NCBI GenBank assembly: GCA_016176845.1
Contig: JACOWJ010000030.1
Location: 1 to 43,092 of the forward strand
DNA length: 43,092 nucleotides
Reading direction: 5' to 3'
From: Nitrospinota bacterium
GTDB taxonomy: Bacteria > 2-12-FULL-45-22 > JACOWJ01
The notes beneath the pieces were generated by a model that did not search any database, was not told the DNA's origin, and worked only from the letters and a program-made list of their open reading frames with translations. Shown piece after piece: positions 1-9,393 of the stretch (position 1 is its first letter; each line of letters starts with the position of its first letter). A program made the position numbers and the translations under genes.

Positions 1-1
1 C

Positions 2-286
2 GATGTCCGGGAGTCCCCTGCCCTCGATATCATTAAACTCCTGCAGCAGAAGCTAGCCACGGTCTTTTATCATGACCCTTACGTCCCCCAGCTGGATAGC
101 AACCTGGAGGTGGCCTATCTCGACCTCACGGCGGAAAACCTCCAACAGATGGATTGCATAGTGATCGTCACGAATCACAGCTGCTTTGACTATCCATGGA
201 TTGTGAACCACTCTCGCCTGATCGTCGATACCCGCAATGCCACCAGGAGCATCGTGCAGGGCAGAGAAAAGATCGTGAAGCTCTAA
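2..286 (+). CDS. C-terminal part of UDP-sugar (UDP-glucose/UDP-ManNAc type) dehydrogenase, truncated by window start
   Basis: Frame 2 translation DVRESPALDIIKLLQQKLATVFYHDPYVPQL...VIVTNHSCFDYPWIV...IVDTRNATR..., typical of the UDP-binding C-terminal domain of nucleotide-sugar dehydrogenases. Confidence 0.75.
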   Translation, partial: DVRESPALDIIKLLQQKLATVFYHDPYVPQLDSNLEVAYLDLTAENLQQMDCIVIVTNHSCFDYPWIVNHSRLIVDTRNATRSIVQGREKIVKL

Positions 287-320
287 GAAATTAAACTGAG
301 TTAGTTATGGAGGATCTCGC

Positions 321-1256
321 TTGAGATTTCTGATCACGGGCGGGGCCGGATTCATCGGCTCTCACCTGGCGGCGGCGCTCCTGCGCGCCGGGGGAGAGGT
401 TCGGGTGTTTGACAACTTCAGCACCGGGAAGCGAGAAAACCTGCAAGGTTTGCCGGGGCTGGAGATCCTTGAAGGAGACCTGCGGGAGCTGGAGGCCATC
501 CAGCGGGCCTGCCGGGGGGTGGATACCCTCTTCCACCAGGGGGCCCTGCCCTCGGTGGCCCGCTCCCTGGAAGATCCCCTGGAGAGCACGTGGGTCAACG
601 CCGTGGGGACATTGCACGTGTTGATGGCAGCCCATCAGTCGGGGGTCAAGAAGGTCATCTACGCTTCCTCTTCCTCCGCGTACGGCAACTCTCCCGCGCT
701 TCCCAAGAGCGAAGGAATGAAACCGGATCCCCTCTCTCCCTATGCCGTATCCAAGCTGGCCGGGGAGGAGTATTGCAAAGTCTTTGCCCATGCCTATGGA
801 CTGGAAACGGTGAGCCTGAGGTATTTCAACGTGTTCGGACCTCGTCAGGATCCCCTTTCTTTTTACGCGGCGGTGATCCCGAAGTTCATCCAGCTTGCCC
901 TCATGGGGGAACCCCTGCCCATCTTCGGCGATGGGGAGCAGTCCCGGGATTTCACCTACATCGACAACGTCGTCCAGGCTAATCTATTGGCCATGAGGGC
1001 TGAGGGGGCTCCGGGCCAGGTCTTTAACATCGGTTGCGGCGAGCGCATCACGTTGAACCAACTGGTGGAGGAGTTGGGCGGGATCCTCGGGCGCGACCTC
1101 CCACGGGGCTATCATGCCCCTCGCCCTGGGGATGTCCGCCACTCCCTCGCCGATATCTCTAAAGCCCAAAGCCTGCTGGGATATCAGCCTGCGGTGGGTT
1201 TCCGGGAGGGGCTGATCCGCACCGTGGAGTTTTTCGCCACACCCCAAGCGAAATAG
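321..1256 (+). CDS. NAD-dependent epimerase/dehydratase (extended SDR, UDP-glucose 4-epimerase-like)
   Basis: TTG start; [12 protein letters not shown] Rossmann motif, SSSSAYGNSPALPKSE, YAVSKLAGE catalytic YxxxK. Confidence 0.88.
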   Translation: MRFLITGGAGFIGSHLAAALLRAGGEVRVFDNFSTGKRENLQGLPGLEILEGDLRELEAIQRACRGVDTLFHQGALPSVARSLEDPLESTWVNAVGTLHVLMAAHQSGVKKVIYASSSSAYGNSPALPKSEGMKPDPLSPYAVSKLAGEEYCKVFAHAYGLETVSLRYFNVFGPRQDPLSFYAAVIPKFIQLALMGEPLPIFGDGEQSRDFTYIDNVVQANLLAMRAEGAPGQVFNIGCGERITLNQLVEELGGILGRDLPRGYHAPRPGDVRHSLADISKAQSLLGYQPAVGFREGLIRTVEFFATPQAK

Positions 1257-1302
1257 TGCCTGAACGAAAACCTATCTGTAGATTTGTTGGTTTGCCCTTT
1301 GA

Positions 1303-1376
1303 CCCTTCGACAGAGCTCAGGACAGGCCCTTCGACAAGCTCAGGGTGACCGGTCATGGTGAGCCTGTCGAACCATG
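1303..1376. repeat. CCTTCGACAAGCTCAGGG-type intergenic repeat
   Basis: cccttcgacagagctcaggacaggcccttcgacaagctcagggtgaccggtcatggtgagcctgtcgaa. Confidence 0.75.
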
Positions 1377-1422
1377 ACTTCAGACACTAAATAGGACGAA
1401 AAGGATGCAGATCTTCTACAGG

Positions 1423-1468
1423 AATGGAAATTTCCAATTTCCAATTTGCAATTTGCAATTTCCAATTC
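1423..1468. repeat. heptad array A (AATTTCC/AATTTGC)
   Basis: atttcca atttcca atttgca atttgca atttcca. Confidence 0.8.
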
Positions 1469-1487
1469 GAGCGGAGCGAGCATAACG

Positions 1488-2792
1488 ATGGAGCTGTGCG
1501 TCATCGGAGTGGGGTATGTCGGGCTGGTCACGGGGGCAGTCTTCGCGGATCTGGGCAACGATGTCGTCTGCGTGGATATCGTCGAGGAGAAGATTCGGCA
1601 ACTGAACGAGGGCATGATCCCCATTTACGAGCCGGGGCTGGAGGAGATGGTCCACCGCAACGTGAAGGACCACCGGATGGCCTTCACCGCCTCCCTGGAG
1701 GAGGGGATGAGGCGAGCCGAGATCATCCTCATCTGCGTGGGGACCCCCCCCAAACAGAATGGCGAGACCGACCTCTCTTCCGTGGAGGCGGCGGCCAGGG
1801 GGATCGCCCGTTGGCTCGACCGCTACAAGATCATCGTCAACAAGAGTACTGTGCCCGTGGGCACGGGAGACCTGGTCCGGGAGATCATCGAGCGGAACCG
1901 ACGGATGGACGTGGACTTCGACGTCGTTTCCAACCCCGAGTTTCTCCGGGAGGGATCGGCCATCCAGGACACCCTGTCCCCGGACCGGATCGTCATCGGG
2001 GCCCCCAACAAGAAGGTGGCCATGCGCCTTCTGGAGCTCTATGCCTCCCTGGAGAGGCCTATGATCATCACCGACGTGCACAGCGCAGAGATGATCAAGT
2101 ACGCCTCCAACGCATTTCTCGCCACCAAGATTTCCTTCATTAACGCCATTGCTGACATCTGCGAGAAGGCCGGGGGCAACGTCACCGACGTGGCCAAGGG
2201 GATGGGGTTCGACCGGCGCATCGGCCCCGACTTCCTGAATGCCGGTCTGGGATTCGGCGGGAGCTGCTTCCCCAAGGATACCGAGTCGCTCGTCCACACT
2301 GCCGGCCAGTATGGCTATGATTTCGAGATCCTGAGGGCGGTGATCAAGGTCAACAAGGAGCGGTGCCGCCATTTCATCGGGATGATGAAGGAGAGGTTGG
2401 GCACCTTGCAAGGCAAGAAGGTCGGGGTGCTGGGCCTGGCCTTCAAACCGAACACCGATGATATGCGGGAGGCCAAGTCGATCGAGGTCATCCCGGAACT
2501 GATCTCGGAGGGGGCCCAGGTCTTCGCATACGACCCCGTGGCCATGGAGAATGCCAGGCGGCTCCTGCCCGGGGTCACCTTTGGTGAGAGCTCCTACGAG
2601 GTGGCCGAAGGGGCCGATGCCCTGGTGATCCTGACCGAATGGCGGGAGTTCCGACTGCTGAATATGGAAAAGATCAAGGCTTCTATGAAGAGACCCCTGA
2701 TCTTCGACGGGCGAAACCTCTACGACCCGGAGAAGAAGAAGAAGATGGGATTCGAGTATTATAGCATTGGCAGGGGCCATTGTAGGGGCTAG
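1488..2792 (+). CDS. ugd: UDP-glucose 6-dehydrogenase
   Basis: MELCVIGVGYVGLVTGAVFADLGNDVVCVDI; GFGGSCFPKDTESL catalytic Cys motif; listed ORF starts upstream at 1446 but ATG 1488 fits the family N-terminus. Confidence 0.93.
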   Translation: MELCVIGVGYVGLVTGAVFADLGNDVVCVDIVEEKIRQLNEGMIPIYEPGLEEMVHRNVKDHRMAFTASLEEGMRRAEIILICVGTPPKQNGETDLSSVEAAARGIARWLDRYKIIVNKSTVPVGTGDLVREIIERNRRMDVDFDVVSNPEFLREGSAIQDTLSPDRIVIGAPNKKVAMRLLELYASLERPMIITDVHSAEMIKYASNAFLATKISFINAIADICEKAGGNVTDVAKGMGFDRRIGPDFLNAGLGFGGSCFPKDTESLVHTAGQYGYDFEILRAVIKVNKERCRHFIGMMKERLGTLQGKKVGVLGLAFKPNTDDMREAKSIEVIPELISEGAQVFAYDPVAMENARRLLPGVTFGESSYEVAEGADALVILTEWREFRLLNMEKIKASMKRPLIFDGRNLYDPEKKKKMGFEYYSIGRGHCRG

Positions 2793-2900
2793 GGGCTAGG
2801 GAAAGATTGCAAAATGAAAAATGCAAAATGAAAAATGAGAAGATCCATTACTTTGCATTTTGCACTTTGCATTTTGCCTTTCCCTAGCCCCTAGTCCCTG
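2785..2900. repeat. heptad hairpin B (GGGGCTA and GCAAAAT words, nested)
   Basis: GGGGCTA x2, GCAAAAT/GAAAAAT x4, spacer, GCATTTT/GCACTTT x3, TAGCCCCTAGTCCC. Confidence 0.9.
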
Positions 2901-2916
2901 CTTTAAGGAGGTATTT

Positions 2917-4659
2917 TTGGACCAGTACAAGAGGCTGTTGAGGTTCACCAGGCCTTACTGGAAGGAGTTAGTAGGGGCGATCCTTTGTACCCTCTTCGTC
3001 TCCCTATCCACCGCCCTCTCGGCCTGGCTGGTGAAACCCGTGCTGGACGATATCTTCATCCGCAAGGATGCCCGCCTGATCCAGCTCCTTCCCCTGGGCC
3101 TGGTCCTGCTTTTCTTATTCAAAGGGGTCTTCGATTACCACCAGTCTTACCTGATCCGGCTGGTCGGGCAGAAGGTGATTCGCGACCTGCGCAACCTCCT
3201 TTTCCGACATCTGCAAGGCCTCTCGCTGGGCTTCTTCCATCGAAGCTCCACCGGGACCCTCATCTCTCGGATGATCGGGGACATCAACCTCCTGCAGCAG
3301 GCGGTCTCCCAGGTCGTCAGCGACCTCCTCCGCCAGGTGGTCACCCTGATCGCCCTGATTGGGGTGGCTCTCTACCGAGATTGGAAGCTGACGTTGATCG
3401 CCCTGCTGGTCTTTCCCCTGATCGCCTTTTACACCGGCAAGCTGGGAAAAAGGCTGCGCAAGATCAGCCGGCGCGGACAGGAGAAGATGGCCGAGTTGAT
3501 CTCCCTACTCCAGGAGTGCCTGGTGGGAATCAAGATCATCCAGGCCTTCGGCCGGGAGGATTATGCCTTTCGCCGGTTCCAGGAAAAGAACCAACGATAC
3601 TATCAGAACACCCTGAGAGGAGTGAGGGCCGATGAGCTCTCAACCCCGCTGATGGAGCTCCTGGGGTCGATCGGCGTGGGCGGGGTGATCTTTTACGGGG
3701 GCTACCAGGTCATCCAGGGCCATTCCACGCCGGGGACCTTCTTCTCCTTCCTGGCGGCCGTCATGATGATGTATGCGCCGGTCAAGAAGATCAGCAAGGC
3801 CAACAACATTATCCAGCAGGCCCTGGCGGCGGCCACTCGCGTCTTCGATGTGCTGGATCTGAGGCCCGACATCGAAGAGAGAGCCGGGGCGGCGGCCCTG
3901 CCCGAGATCTCCCGAGAGATCCGCTTCGAGGAGGTCTCCTTCGCGTACTCCCCCGAAGGGCCAACGGTCTTGAACGGGATCAACCTCCAAATTCGAAAGG
4001 GGGAGGTGGTGGCGATCGTGGGCGGGAGCGGTGCGGGCAAATCCACCCTGGTGGATCTCCTGCCCCGTTTCTTCGATCCCACTGTCGGCCGCATTGCCAT
4101 CGATGGCGTGGATCTTCGCGACCTCACCCTATCCTCCCTGCGGGGCCAGATTGGGATGGTGACCCAAGACGTCTTTCTTTTCAACGATACCCTGCGGAAC
4201 AATATCCTCTTTGGCCGTCCGGAGGCTGCGGAGGAAGAGATCCTCGATGCGGCCCGGGCCGCTTACGCTCACCATTTCATTCAGCAGATGCCCCAGGGTT
4301 ACGAGACCGTCATCGGAGAGCGGGGGGTGCGGCTGTCCGGGGGGGAGCGCCAGCGGATCGCGATCGCCCGGGCCCTGCTCAAGAACCCCCCGATCCTGAT
4401 CCTGGATGAGGCCACCTCCTCTCTGGATGCCGAATCGGAATACATGGTCCAGAAGGCCCTGGATAACTTGATGAAGAATCGTACCACCCTGGTCATTGCC
4501 CACCGTCTCTCCACGATCCGGCAGGCCGATGTGATCGTGGCCATGGAGGCGGGGAGGATTGTGGAGACCGGCGCCCATGCCCAGCTGCTGAATGGCGACG
4601 GGGTCTACCACAAGCTTTACGAACGACAGCACCGGCAAGAGGCGAAGGAGCATCGATGA
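2917..4659 (+). CDS. ABC transporter, permease/ATPase fusion, MsbA-like lipid exporter
   Basis: TM domain plus Walker [24 protein letters not shown] signature, [17 protein letters not shown] start at 2917 with AAGGAGG 6 nt upstream. Confidence 0.92.
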   Translation: MDQYKRLLRFTRPYWKELVGAILCTLFVSLSTALSAWLVKPVLDDIFIRKDARLIQLLPLGLVLLFLFKGVFDYHQSYLIRLVGQKVIRDLRNLLFRHLQGLSLGFFHRSSTGTLISRMIGDINLLQQAVSQVVSDLLRQVVTLIALIGVALYRDWKLTLIALLVFPLIAFYTGKLGKRLRKISRRGQEKMAELISLLQECLVGIKIIQAFGREDYAFRRFQEKNQRYYQNTLRGVRADELSTPLMELLGSIGVGGVIFYGGYQVIQGHSTPGTFFSFLAAVMMMYAPVKKISKANNIIQQALAAATRVFDVLDLRPDIEERAGAAALPEISREIRFEEVSFAYSPEGPTVLNGINLQIRKGEVVAIVGGSGAGKSTLVDLLPRFFDPTVGRIAIDGVDLRDLTLSSLRGQIGMVTQDVFLFNDTLRNNILFGRPEAAEEEILDAARAAYAHHFIQQMPQGYETVIGERGVRLSGGERQRIAIARALLKNPPILILDEATSSLDAESEYMVQKALDNLMKNRTTLVIAHRLSTIRQADVIVAMEAGRIVETGAHAQLLNGDGVYHKLYERQHRQEAKEHR

Positions 4660-5588
4660 GCACAATCGTCATCACGGGCGGGGCCGGCTTCATCGGCTCA
4701 CATCTCTGCGACTCTTTGCTTCAGAGGGGCCACCGGATCATCTGCATCGATAACCTGATCACCGGGGAGATCGCCAATATCGCCCACATCCATTCCGACA
4801 ATTTCCTCTTCATCAAGCACGATGTCACCCACTACATTTACGTGGAGGGACCGGTGGACTACGTGCTGCACTTCGCCTCTCCGGCCAGTCCCATCGACTA
4901 CCTCCAGCTGCCCATTCAGACCCTGAAGGTGGGCGCCTTGGGGACCCACAAGGCCCTGGGGTTGGCCAGGGAGAAGCAGGCCTCCTTCTTGCTGGCCTCC
5001 ACCTCCGAGGTATACGGCGATCCCCTGGCTCACCCCCAGCGGGAAGAGTACTGGGGGAACGTTAACCCTGTGGGGCCGCGAGGAGTCTACGACGAGGCCA
5101 AGCGCTTTGCCGAGGCGATGACCATGGCCTACCATCGGTATCACGGGATCGATACGCGGATCGTCCGCATCTTCAATACTGCCGGCCCCCGGATGCGGAT
5201 GAACGACGGCCGCGTGATCCCCAACTTCATCTGCCAGGCCCTCAAAGGGGAAGACCTGACCGTCTATGGCGATGGGTCCCAGACCCGAAGCATCTGTTAC
5301 ATCTCGGACCTGATCGAGGGGATCCACCGGCTGATGCTCTCCGACATCCACGATCCGGTAAACCTGGGCAATCCTCACGAGACCACGATCCTGGAATTGG
5401 CACAACGAATCATTCAGCAGACGGGCAGCTCCAGTCAGATCTCCTTTCGGCCTTTGCCGGAGGATGACCCCAAACAGCGGCGACCGGATATCACCCGAGC
5501 TAGGGAGCTGCTGAGCTGGGAGCCGGCTGTTGGGCTGAGAGAGGGGCTGGAGAAGACGGTAGCCTATTTCCGGGAAAAACTGAAGTAG
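4656..5588 (+). CDS. UDP-glucuronate decarboxylase (UDP-xylose synthase)-like extended SDR
   Basis: [17 protein letters not shown]...[28 protein letters not shown]...[38 protein letters not shown]; overlaps msbA-like stop by 4 nt. Confidence 0.9.
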   Translation: MSTIVITGGAGFIGSHLCDSLLQRGHRIICIDNLITGEIANIAHIHSDNFLFIKHDVTHYIYVEGPVDYVLHFASPASPIDYLQLPIQTLKVGALGTHKALGLAREKQASFLLASTSEVYGDPLAHPQREEYWGNVNPVGPRGVYDEAKRFAEAMTMAYHRYHGIDTRIVRIFNTAGPRMRMNDGRVIPNFICQALKGEDLTVYGDGSQTRSICYISDLIEGIHRLMLSDIHDPVNLGNPHETTILELAQRIIQQTGSSSQISFRPLPEDDPKQRRPDITRARELLSWEPAVGLREGLEKTVAYFREKLK

Positions 5589-5666
5589 GAAGCACGAAAA
5601 TCGAAAGAACCGCCTTTTTTCCGGCCCTGCGATATGATATGATATGCAGGCCAGCGAGGAGCTTTC

Positions 5667-6356
5667 ATGGCCCGGGAGCGGATTAAGGATTGGCCGGAGG
5701 AGGAGAGGCCGCGGGAGCGGCTGATCAAGTTTGGCCCCGCCAGCCTCTCGGAGGCTCAATTGTTGGCCATTCTCCTGCGCACCGGAGACGGCAGCTCGGC
5801 CCAGAGCGCCCTGGGGCTGGGGATGTCGCTGATCAAGCAGTTCGGCAGCCTCCCAGGGCTGGAGGCGGCCAGTCCTGCGGAGCTCTGCGCGGTCCCGGGC
5901 ATCGGGCCGGCCAAGGCCGCCCAGATTATGGCGGCCTTGGAGCTCGGCAAGCGTTTCCTTTCGGAAAAAGGGGGGATGAAGACCCGCTTCAGCACGAGCC
6001 AGGAGGTGGCCGATCGCTACATCCCCCAGATGGGCAATTTTAAGAAGGAGATCTTCCGGTCGGTCCTGTTGGACACGAAGAACCAAATCCTCCGGGAGGT
6101 TACCATCTCGGAGGGGAGCCTGAGCGCCAGCATCGTTCACCCCCGCGAGGTCTTCAACCCGGCCATCAAGGAGTCGGCGGCGGGCATGATCTTCGTCCAC
6201 AACCACCCGAGCGGGGACCCCACGCCCAGCCCCGAGGACATCGAGCTCACCCGTCGGCTGGTCGAGGCCGGCAAGATCGTGGGGATCAAGGTCCTGGATC
6301 ATGTAATCATCGGAGATCGCCGGCACTTCAGCTTCCGAGACGAAAACCTCCTCTGA
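5667..6356 (+). CDS. radC: DNA repair protein RadC (JAB/MPN domain)
   Basis: IKDWPEEERPRERL, HhH segment, FVHNHPSGDPTPSPEDIELTRRL and ..VLDHVIIGD motifs. Confidence 0.93.
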   Translation: MARERIKDWPEEERPRERLIKFGPASLSEAQLLAILLRTGDGSSAQSALGLGMSLIKQFGSLPGLEAASPAELCAVPGIGPAKAAQIMAALELGKRFLSEKGGMKTRFSTSQEVADRYIPQMGNFKKEIFRSVLLDTKNQILREVTISEGSLSASIVHPREVFNPAIKESAAGMIFVHNHPSGDPTPSPEDIELTRRLVEAGKIVGIKVLDHVIIGDRRHFSFRDENLL

Positions 6357-6364
6357 GAGGGCCG

Positions 6365-6652
6365 CTAGTCTTCCTTCTTGAAGAGCTGTTTCTTGAGGGA
6401 GGTCATCTCCTGGTCGAAGGCGGTGATGCTGGAGAAGCTCTTTTCCTCCCAGATTCGGAAAAGGAGGTCGGCGTAATCATTGGCCTCCTCGGGCGATAAT
6501 TTATGCTTCTCGGTGATATACTCGCCCATGGACTCGAGAAAATCCTCTTGGTCCTGCAGGATGATCGACTTCTTGGCCTGCCGGAAGATATCGGAGAAGA
6601 CCTTCTCGGCATTGTTGAACTTCAGGAAGAATCCGGTATCGATATCGCTCAT
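6365..6652 (-). CDS. small hypothetical protein (95 aa)
   Basis: Plausible helical protein MSDIDTGFFLKFNNAEKVFSDIFRQ...; AGGAGGAA upstream of the start. Confidence 0.6.
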   Translation of the reverse strand: MSDIDTGFFLKFNNAEKVFSDIFRQAKKSIILQDQEDFLESMGEYITEKHKLSPEEANDYADLLFRIWEEKSFSSITAFDQEMTSLKKQLFKKED

Positions 6653-6726
6653 TTTTTCTTCCTCCTTTTTTATGCTCAGGCATATTGAACGCGAGTTTAG
6701 CCCAACCAGGCGTCTCAGTCAAGAGG

Positions 6727-6848
6727 TTAATACGAAAATGCCAGAATACCCCCCCCCAGCCCCCCCTTCGTAAGGGGGGGCTGGGGGGGTATTCCCCTCA
6801 AGAGAAAGGGATCAACATAACCCATTTTCATGCGCTTGGGCGCCCAGA
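6727..6848 (+). repeat. GAAAATGCC...CATTTTCATG family, copy with C/G hairpin core
   Basis: gttaatacgaaaatgccagaataccccccccc...gagaaagggatcaacataacccattttcatgcgcttggg. Confidence 0.8.
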
Positions 6849-6860
6849 GGGCATGACCAG

Positions 6861-6940
6861 TTACCGTGAAAATGCCCGGGTCTCTCTGGAGCCCATTTTT
6901 TTCATTGTTGGGGGCGGCCGGCTCTGCCGGGCCAGGATGG
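6861..6940 (+). repeat. TTACCGTGAAAATGCCCGGG family copy
   Basis: ttaccgtgaaaatgcccgggtctctctggagcccatttttttcattgttgggggcggccggctctgccgggccagg. Confidence 0.85.
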
Positions 6941-6958
6941 TTTTAGAGGAGACAAACG

Positions 6959-7171
6959 ATGGCTTCTTCGGGAATTTGCTCCACGTGTAAGGGCACCGGG
7001 GCGCGGACGGGAAGGGTCGGGACCACTTCCAAGTGTGCTGTCTGCAACGGCACTGGGGTCTGCAAGGTTTGTCAAGGAACGGGGATGCATCGGGACAAGG
7101 ATTGCCCCTTCTGTCTCCACGCCGCCCCGGAAAAGCCTACCCTGGCGGAGACCCAGGGGAAAAAGGAATGA
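6959..7171 (+). CDS. small DnaJ-type zinc-finger (CxxCxGxG) protein
   Basis: CSTCKGTG, CAVCNGTGVCKVCQGTG, CPFC repeats in a 70-aa ORF; AGAGGAG upstream. Confidence 0.72.
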   Translation: MASSGICSTCKGTGARTGRVGTTSKCAVCNGTGVCKVCQGTGMHRDKDCPFCLHAAPEKPTLAETQGKKE

Positions 7172-7175
7172 GCGG

Positions 7176-7757
7176 GTGAGAGAAGCCATCCGGCAGAGCC
7201 TGGAGGAAAGCGGCCGCCTGTTGGAATCCTTGGCCTCCGAACTGTCAGAGCCGATCGAACGGGCCGCCCTTCTGATCCTGGAGGCCTTCCGCCGGCGGCG
7301 AAAGCTGCTGATCCTGGGCAATGGGGGCAGTGCGGCTGATGCCCAGCACCTGGCAGCCGAGCTGGTGGGCCGATTCAACCGGAAGGAGCGGCAGGCCCTC
7401 CCGGCCCTGGCCCTGACCACGGATACCTCGATCCTGACCTCGGTAGGAAACGATTTTGGCTTCGCTTGCATCTTCGAGAGACAAATCGAGGCCCTGGCCC
7501 GGGAGGGGGACGTGGTATTGGCCATCAGCACCAGCGGCCTATCGGAGAACGTGATCCGAGGGCTACAAGCCGCTAAGGGCAAGGGCGCCAGGACACTGGC
7601 CCTGTTGGGAAGGGATGGGGGGAAGATCAAAGAACTGGTGGAGTTGGCGATTATTGTTCCGGCGCAGGAGACCCCCAGGATCCAGGAGGTCCATCTGGCC
7701 ATCGAACATGTCCTCTGCCAGGAGATCGAGAAATATATAATAGGTTTTAAGTTTTAA
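7176..7757 (+). CDS. gmhA: SIS-domain phosphoheptose isomerase (sedoheptulose-7-phosphate isomerase)
   Basis: LILGNGGSAADAQHLAAELVGRF, STSGLSENV; adjacent to hldE; likely GTG start at 7176. Confidence 0.9.
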   Translation: MREAIRQSLEESGRLLESLASELSEPIERAALLILEAFRRRRKLLILGNGGSAADAQHLAAELVGRFNRKERQALPALALTTDTSILTSVGNDFGFACIFERQIEALAREGDVVLAISTSGLSENVIRGLQAAKGKGARTLALLGRDGGKIKELVELAIIVPAQETPRIQEVHLAIEHVLCQEIEKYIIGFKF

Positions 7758-7797
7758 GTTTTAGGTTTTAGGACTTAAAACTTAAAACCTAACACCT
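7742..7797. repeat. heptad hairpin C (GTTTTAA)
   Basis: GTTTTAA GTTTTAA GTTTTAG GTTTTAG GA CTTAAAA CTTAAAA CCTAACA. Confidence 0.9.
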
Positions 7798-7819
7798 GTC
7801 TTGTTGTAAGAGGCGCACT

Positions 7820-9283
7820 TTGGAAGGAATCCTGAAAGAGATCGCATCCCGGGCCCCAGGGGTTAAGGTCCTGGTCGTCGGGGACCTCATCCTGGATGAA
7901 TACCTGTGGGGCAACATCGACCGCATCTCCCCGGAAGCCCCGGTTCCCGTTCTGGAGTGGAAGGAGGAAAACCTTGCCCTGGGAGGGGCTGCCAACGTGG
8001 CCCATAACCTGAAACACCTGGGGGTCCAGGTGTTTCTGGCTGGCGTCCATGGGGCGGACGAGAAAGGAGCCCGGCTGCGGGCGCTGCTCCAGACGGCCAA
8101 GATCGATGTTGGGGGGGTGATCGAGGACGACAGCCGACACACCACGTCCAAGACTCGGGTCCTGGCCCACAATCAGCAGATCTTGCGGATCGACCGGGAG
8201 GCCAGGCATGCGATCTTCCCCGCCATGGAGGGCAAACTTTGGGGCTATATCGAGCAGGTCCTCCCGCAGGTCGCCGGGGTGATCTGCTCCGATTATCAGA
8301 AAGGCGTGCTCAGCGAATCCCTATTGTCTAACCTCCTACGCCGAGCGCATGCCTTAAAGATCCCGGTTCTGATCGATCCCAAGGGAAGGGACTACGGCCG
8401 GTACCGGGGGGCAACGGTCCTCACCCCCAACCAGAAGGAGGCGGAGGCGGCTTCGGGGGTCGAGATTCACGAGGAGAAGGACCTGGAGACCGCCGGCCGG
8501 TCTCTCCTGGAGACCGTCGCGTCTGACTACCTGCTGATCACGCGGGGAAAGGATGGGATGTCGCTGATGAGCCGGGGCGGCCCTCTTCAGCATATCCCCA
8601 CCCTGGCGCGGGAGGTCTTCGATGTGACCGGCGCGGGCGATACGGTCATCAGCGTCTTTGGTATCGGTCTCTTTTTGGGTGGGGATCCCCTGCAGGCAGC
8701 CAGGCTGGCCAATCTGGCCGCCGGCCTGGTGGTCGCCAAGGTGGGAACGGCCCCCGTCTGCCGTCAGGAGCTGATCGAGCGCGTCGCCGAGGAGATCCAT
8801 TTCCGCAAGAAGCGGGTCGTGACCCTGGGAGAGCTCAGACCTCTGGTCAACCTGGCCAAGAGCCAGGGCAAGCGGATCGTTTTCACCAATGGCTGCTTTG
8901 ACCTGTTGCATGTGGGCCACATCCATTATCTGCAGAAGGCCAGGGCCCTGGGGGATTTGTTAATCGTGGGGCTGAACGACGATGCGTCGGTCCGACAGCT
9001 CAAGGGCCTGGACCGGCCCCTCATCTCTCAGGAGGACCGGGCCAGCATCCTGGCGGCGCTGGGCTGCATCGACCATGTGGTCATCTTCAGCGAGCTGACC
9101 CCCGAGAACCTCATCCGGGAGATCCGGCCTCACGTCCTGGTCAAAGGAGGGGATTACTCCCTGGAGACTGTGGTGGGCCGCGAAATGGTGGAGTCTTATG
9201 GCGGGAGAGTCGAGCTGATCCCTTATATCGAGGGACGCTCAACCTCCGACCTGGTCCAACAGATTAGACATTGTCGCAAATAA
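7820..9283 (+). CDS. hldE: bifunctional D-beta-heptose-7-P kinase / D-beta-heptose-1-P adenylyltransferase
   Basis: PfkB-type kinase (VTGAGDTVISVF) plus nucleotidyltransferase (VFTNGCFDLLHVGHIHYLQ). Confidence 0.93.
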   Translation: MEGILKEIASRAPGVKVLVVGDLILDEYLWGNIDRISPEAPVPVLEWKEENLALGGAANVAHNLKHLGVQVFLAGVHGADEKGARLRALLQTAKIDVGGVIEDDSRHTTSKTRVLAHNQQILRIDREARHAIFPAMEGKLWGYIEQVLPQVAGVICSDYQKGVLSESLLSNLLRRAHALKIPVLIDPKGRDYGRYRGATVLTPNQKEAEAASGVEIHEEKDLETAGRSLLETVASDYLLITRGKDGMSLMSRGGPLQHIPTLAREVFDVTGAGDTVISVFGIGLFLGGDPLQAARLANLAAGLVVAKVGTAPVCRQELIERVAEEIHFRKKRVVTLGELRPLVNLAKSQGKRIVFTNGCFDLLHVGHIHYLQKARALGDLLIVGLNDDASVRQLKGLDRPLISQEDRASILAALGCIDHVVIFSELTPENLIREIRPHVLVKGGDYSLETVVGREMVESYGGRVELIPYIEGRSTSDLVQQIRHCRK

Positions 9284-9296
9284 GTCTAATCGCTAA

Positions 9297-9321
9297 CTCG
9301 ATGGCATAGGAATTTCCTTTT
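9297..9321 (+). repeat. GATCGYATAGGAATTTCC family copy
   Basis: ctcgatggcataggaatttccttttg. Confidence 0.75.
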
Positions 9322-9346
9322 GACATGGGCCAGCATTTCTCTGATT

Positions 9347-9375
9347 CCCTATCCCTGTCCCCTGTCCCCTAACTT
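9347..9375. repeat. heptad array D (CCCTGTC)
   Basis: CCCTATC CCTGTCC CCTGTCC CCTAACT. Confidence 0.7.
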
Positions 9376-9393
9376 GCCTCCAGGAGGCCTGAA

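Noticed and set aside
1416-2780. 454-aa minus-strand ORF
   Set aside because: Antisense to ugd, which has clear family motifs.
4698-6326. 542-aa minus-strand ORF
   Set aside because: Antisense to Uxs-like SDR and radC; low-complexity composition typical of a GC-rich antisense frame.
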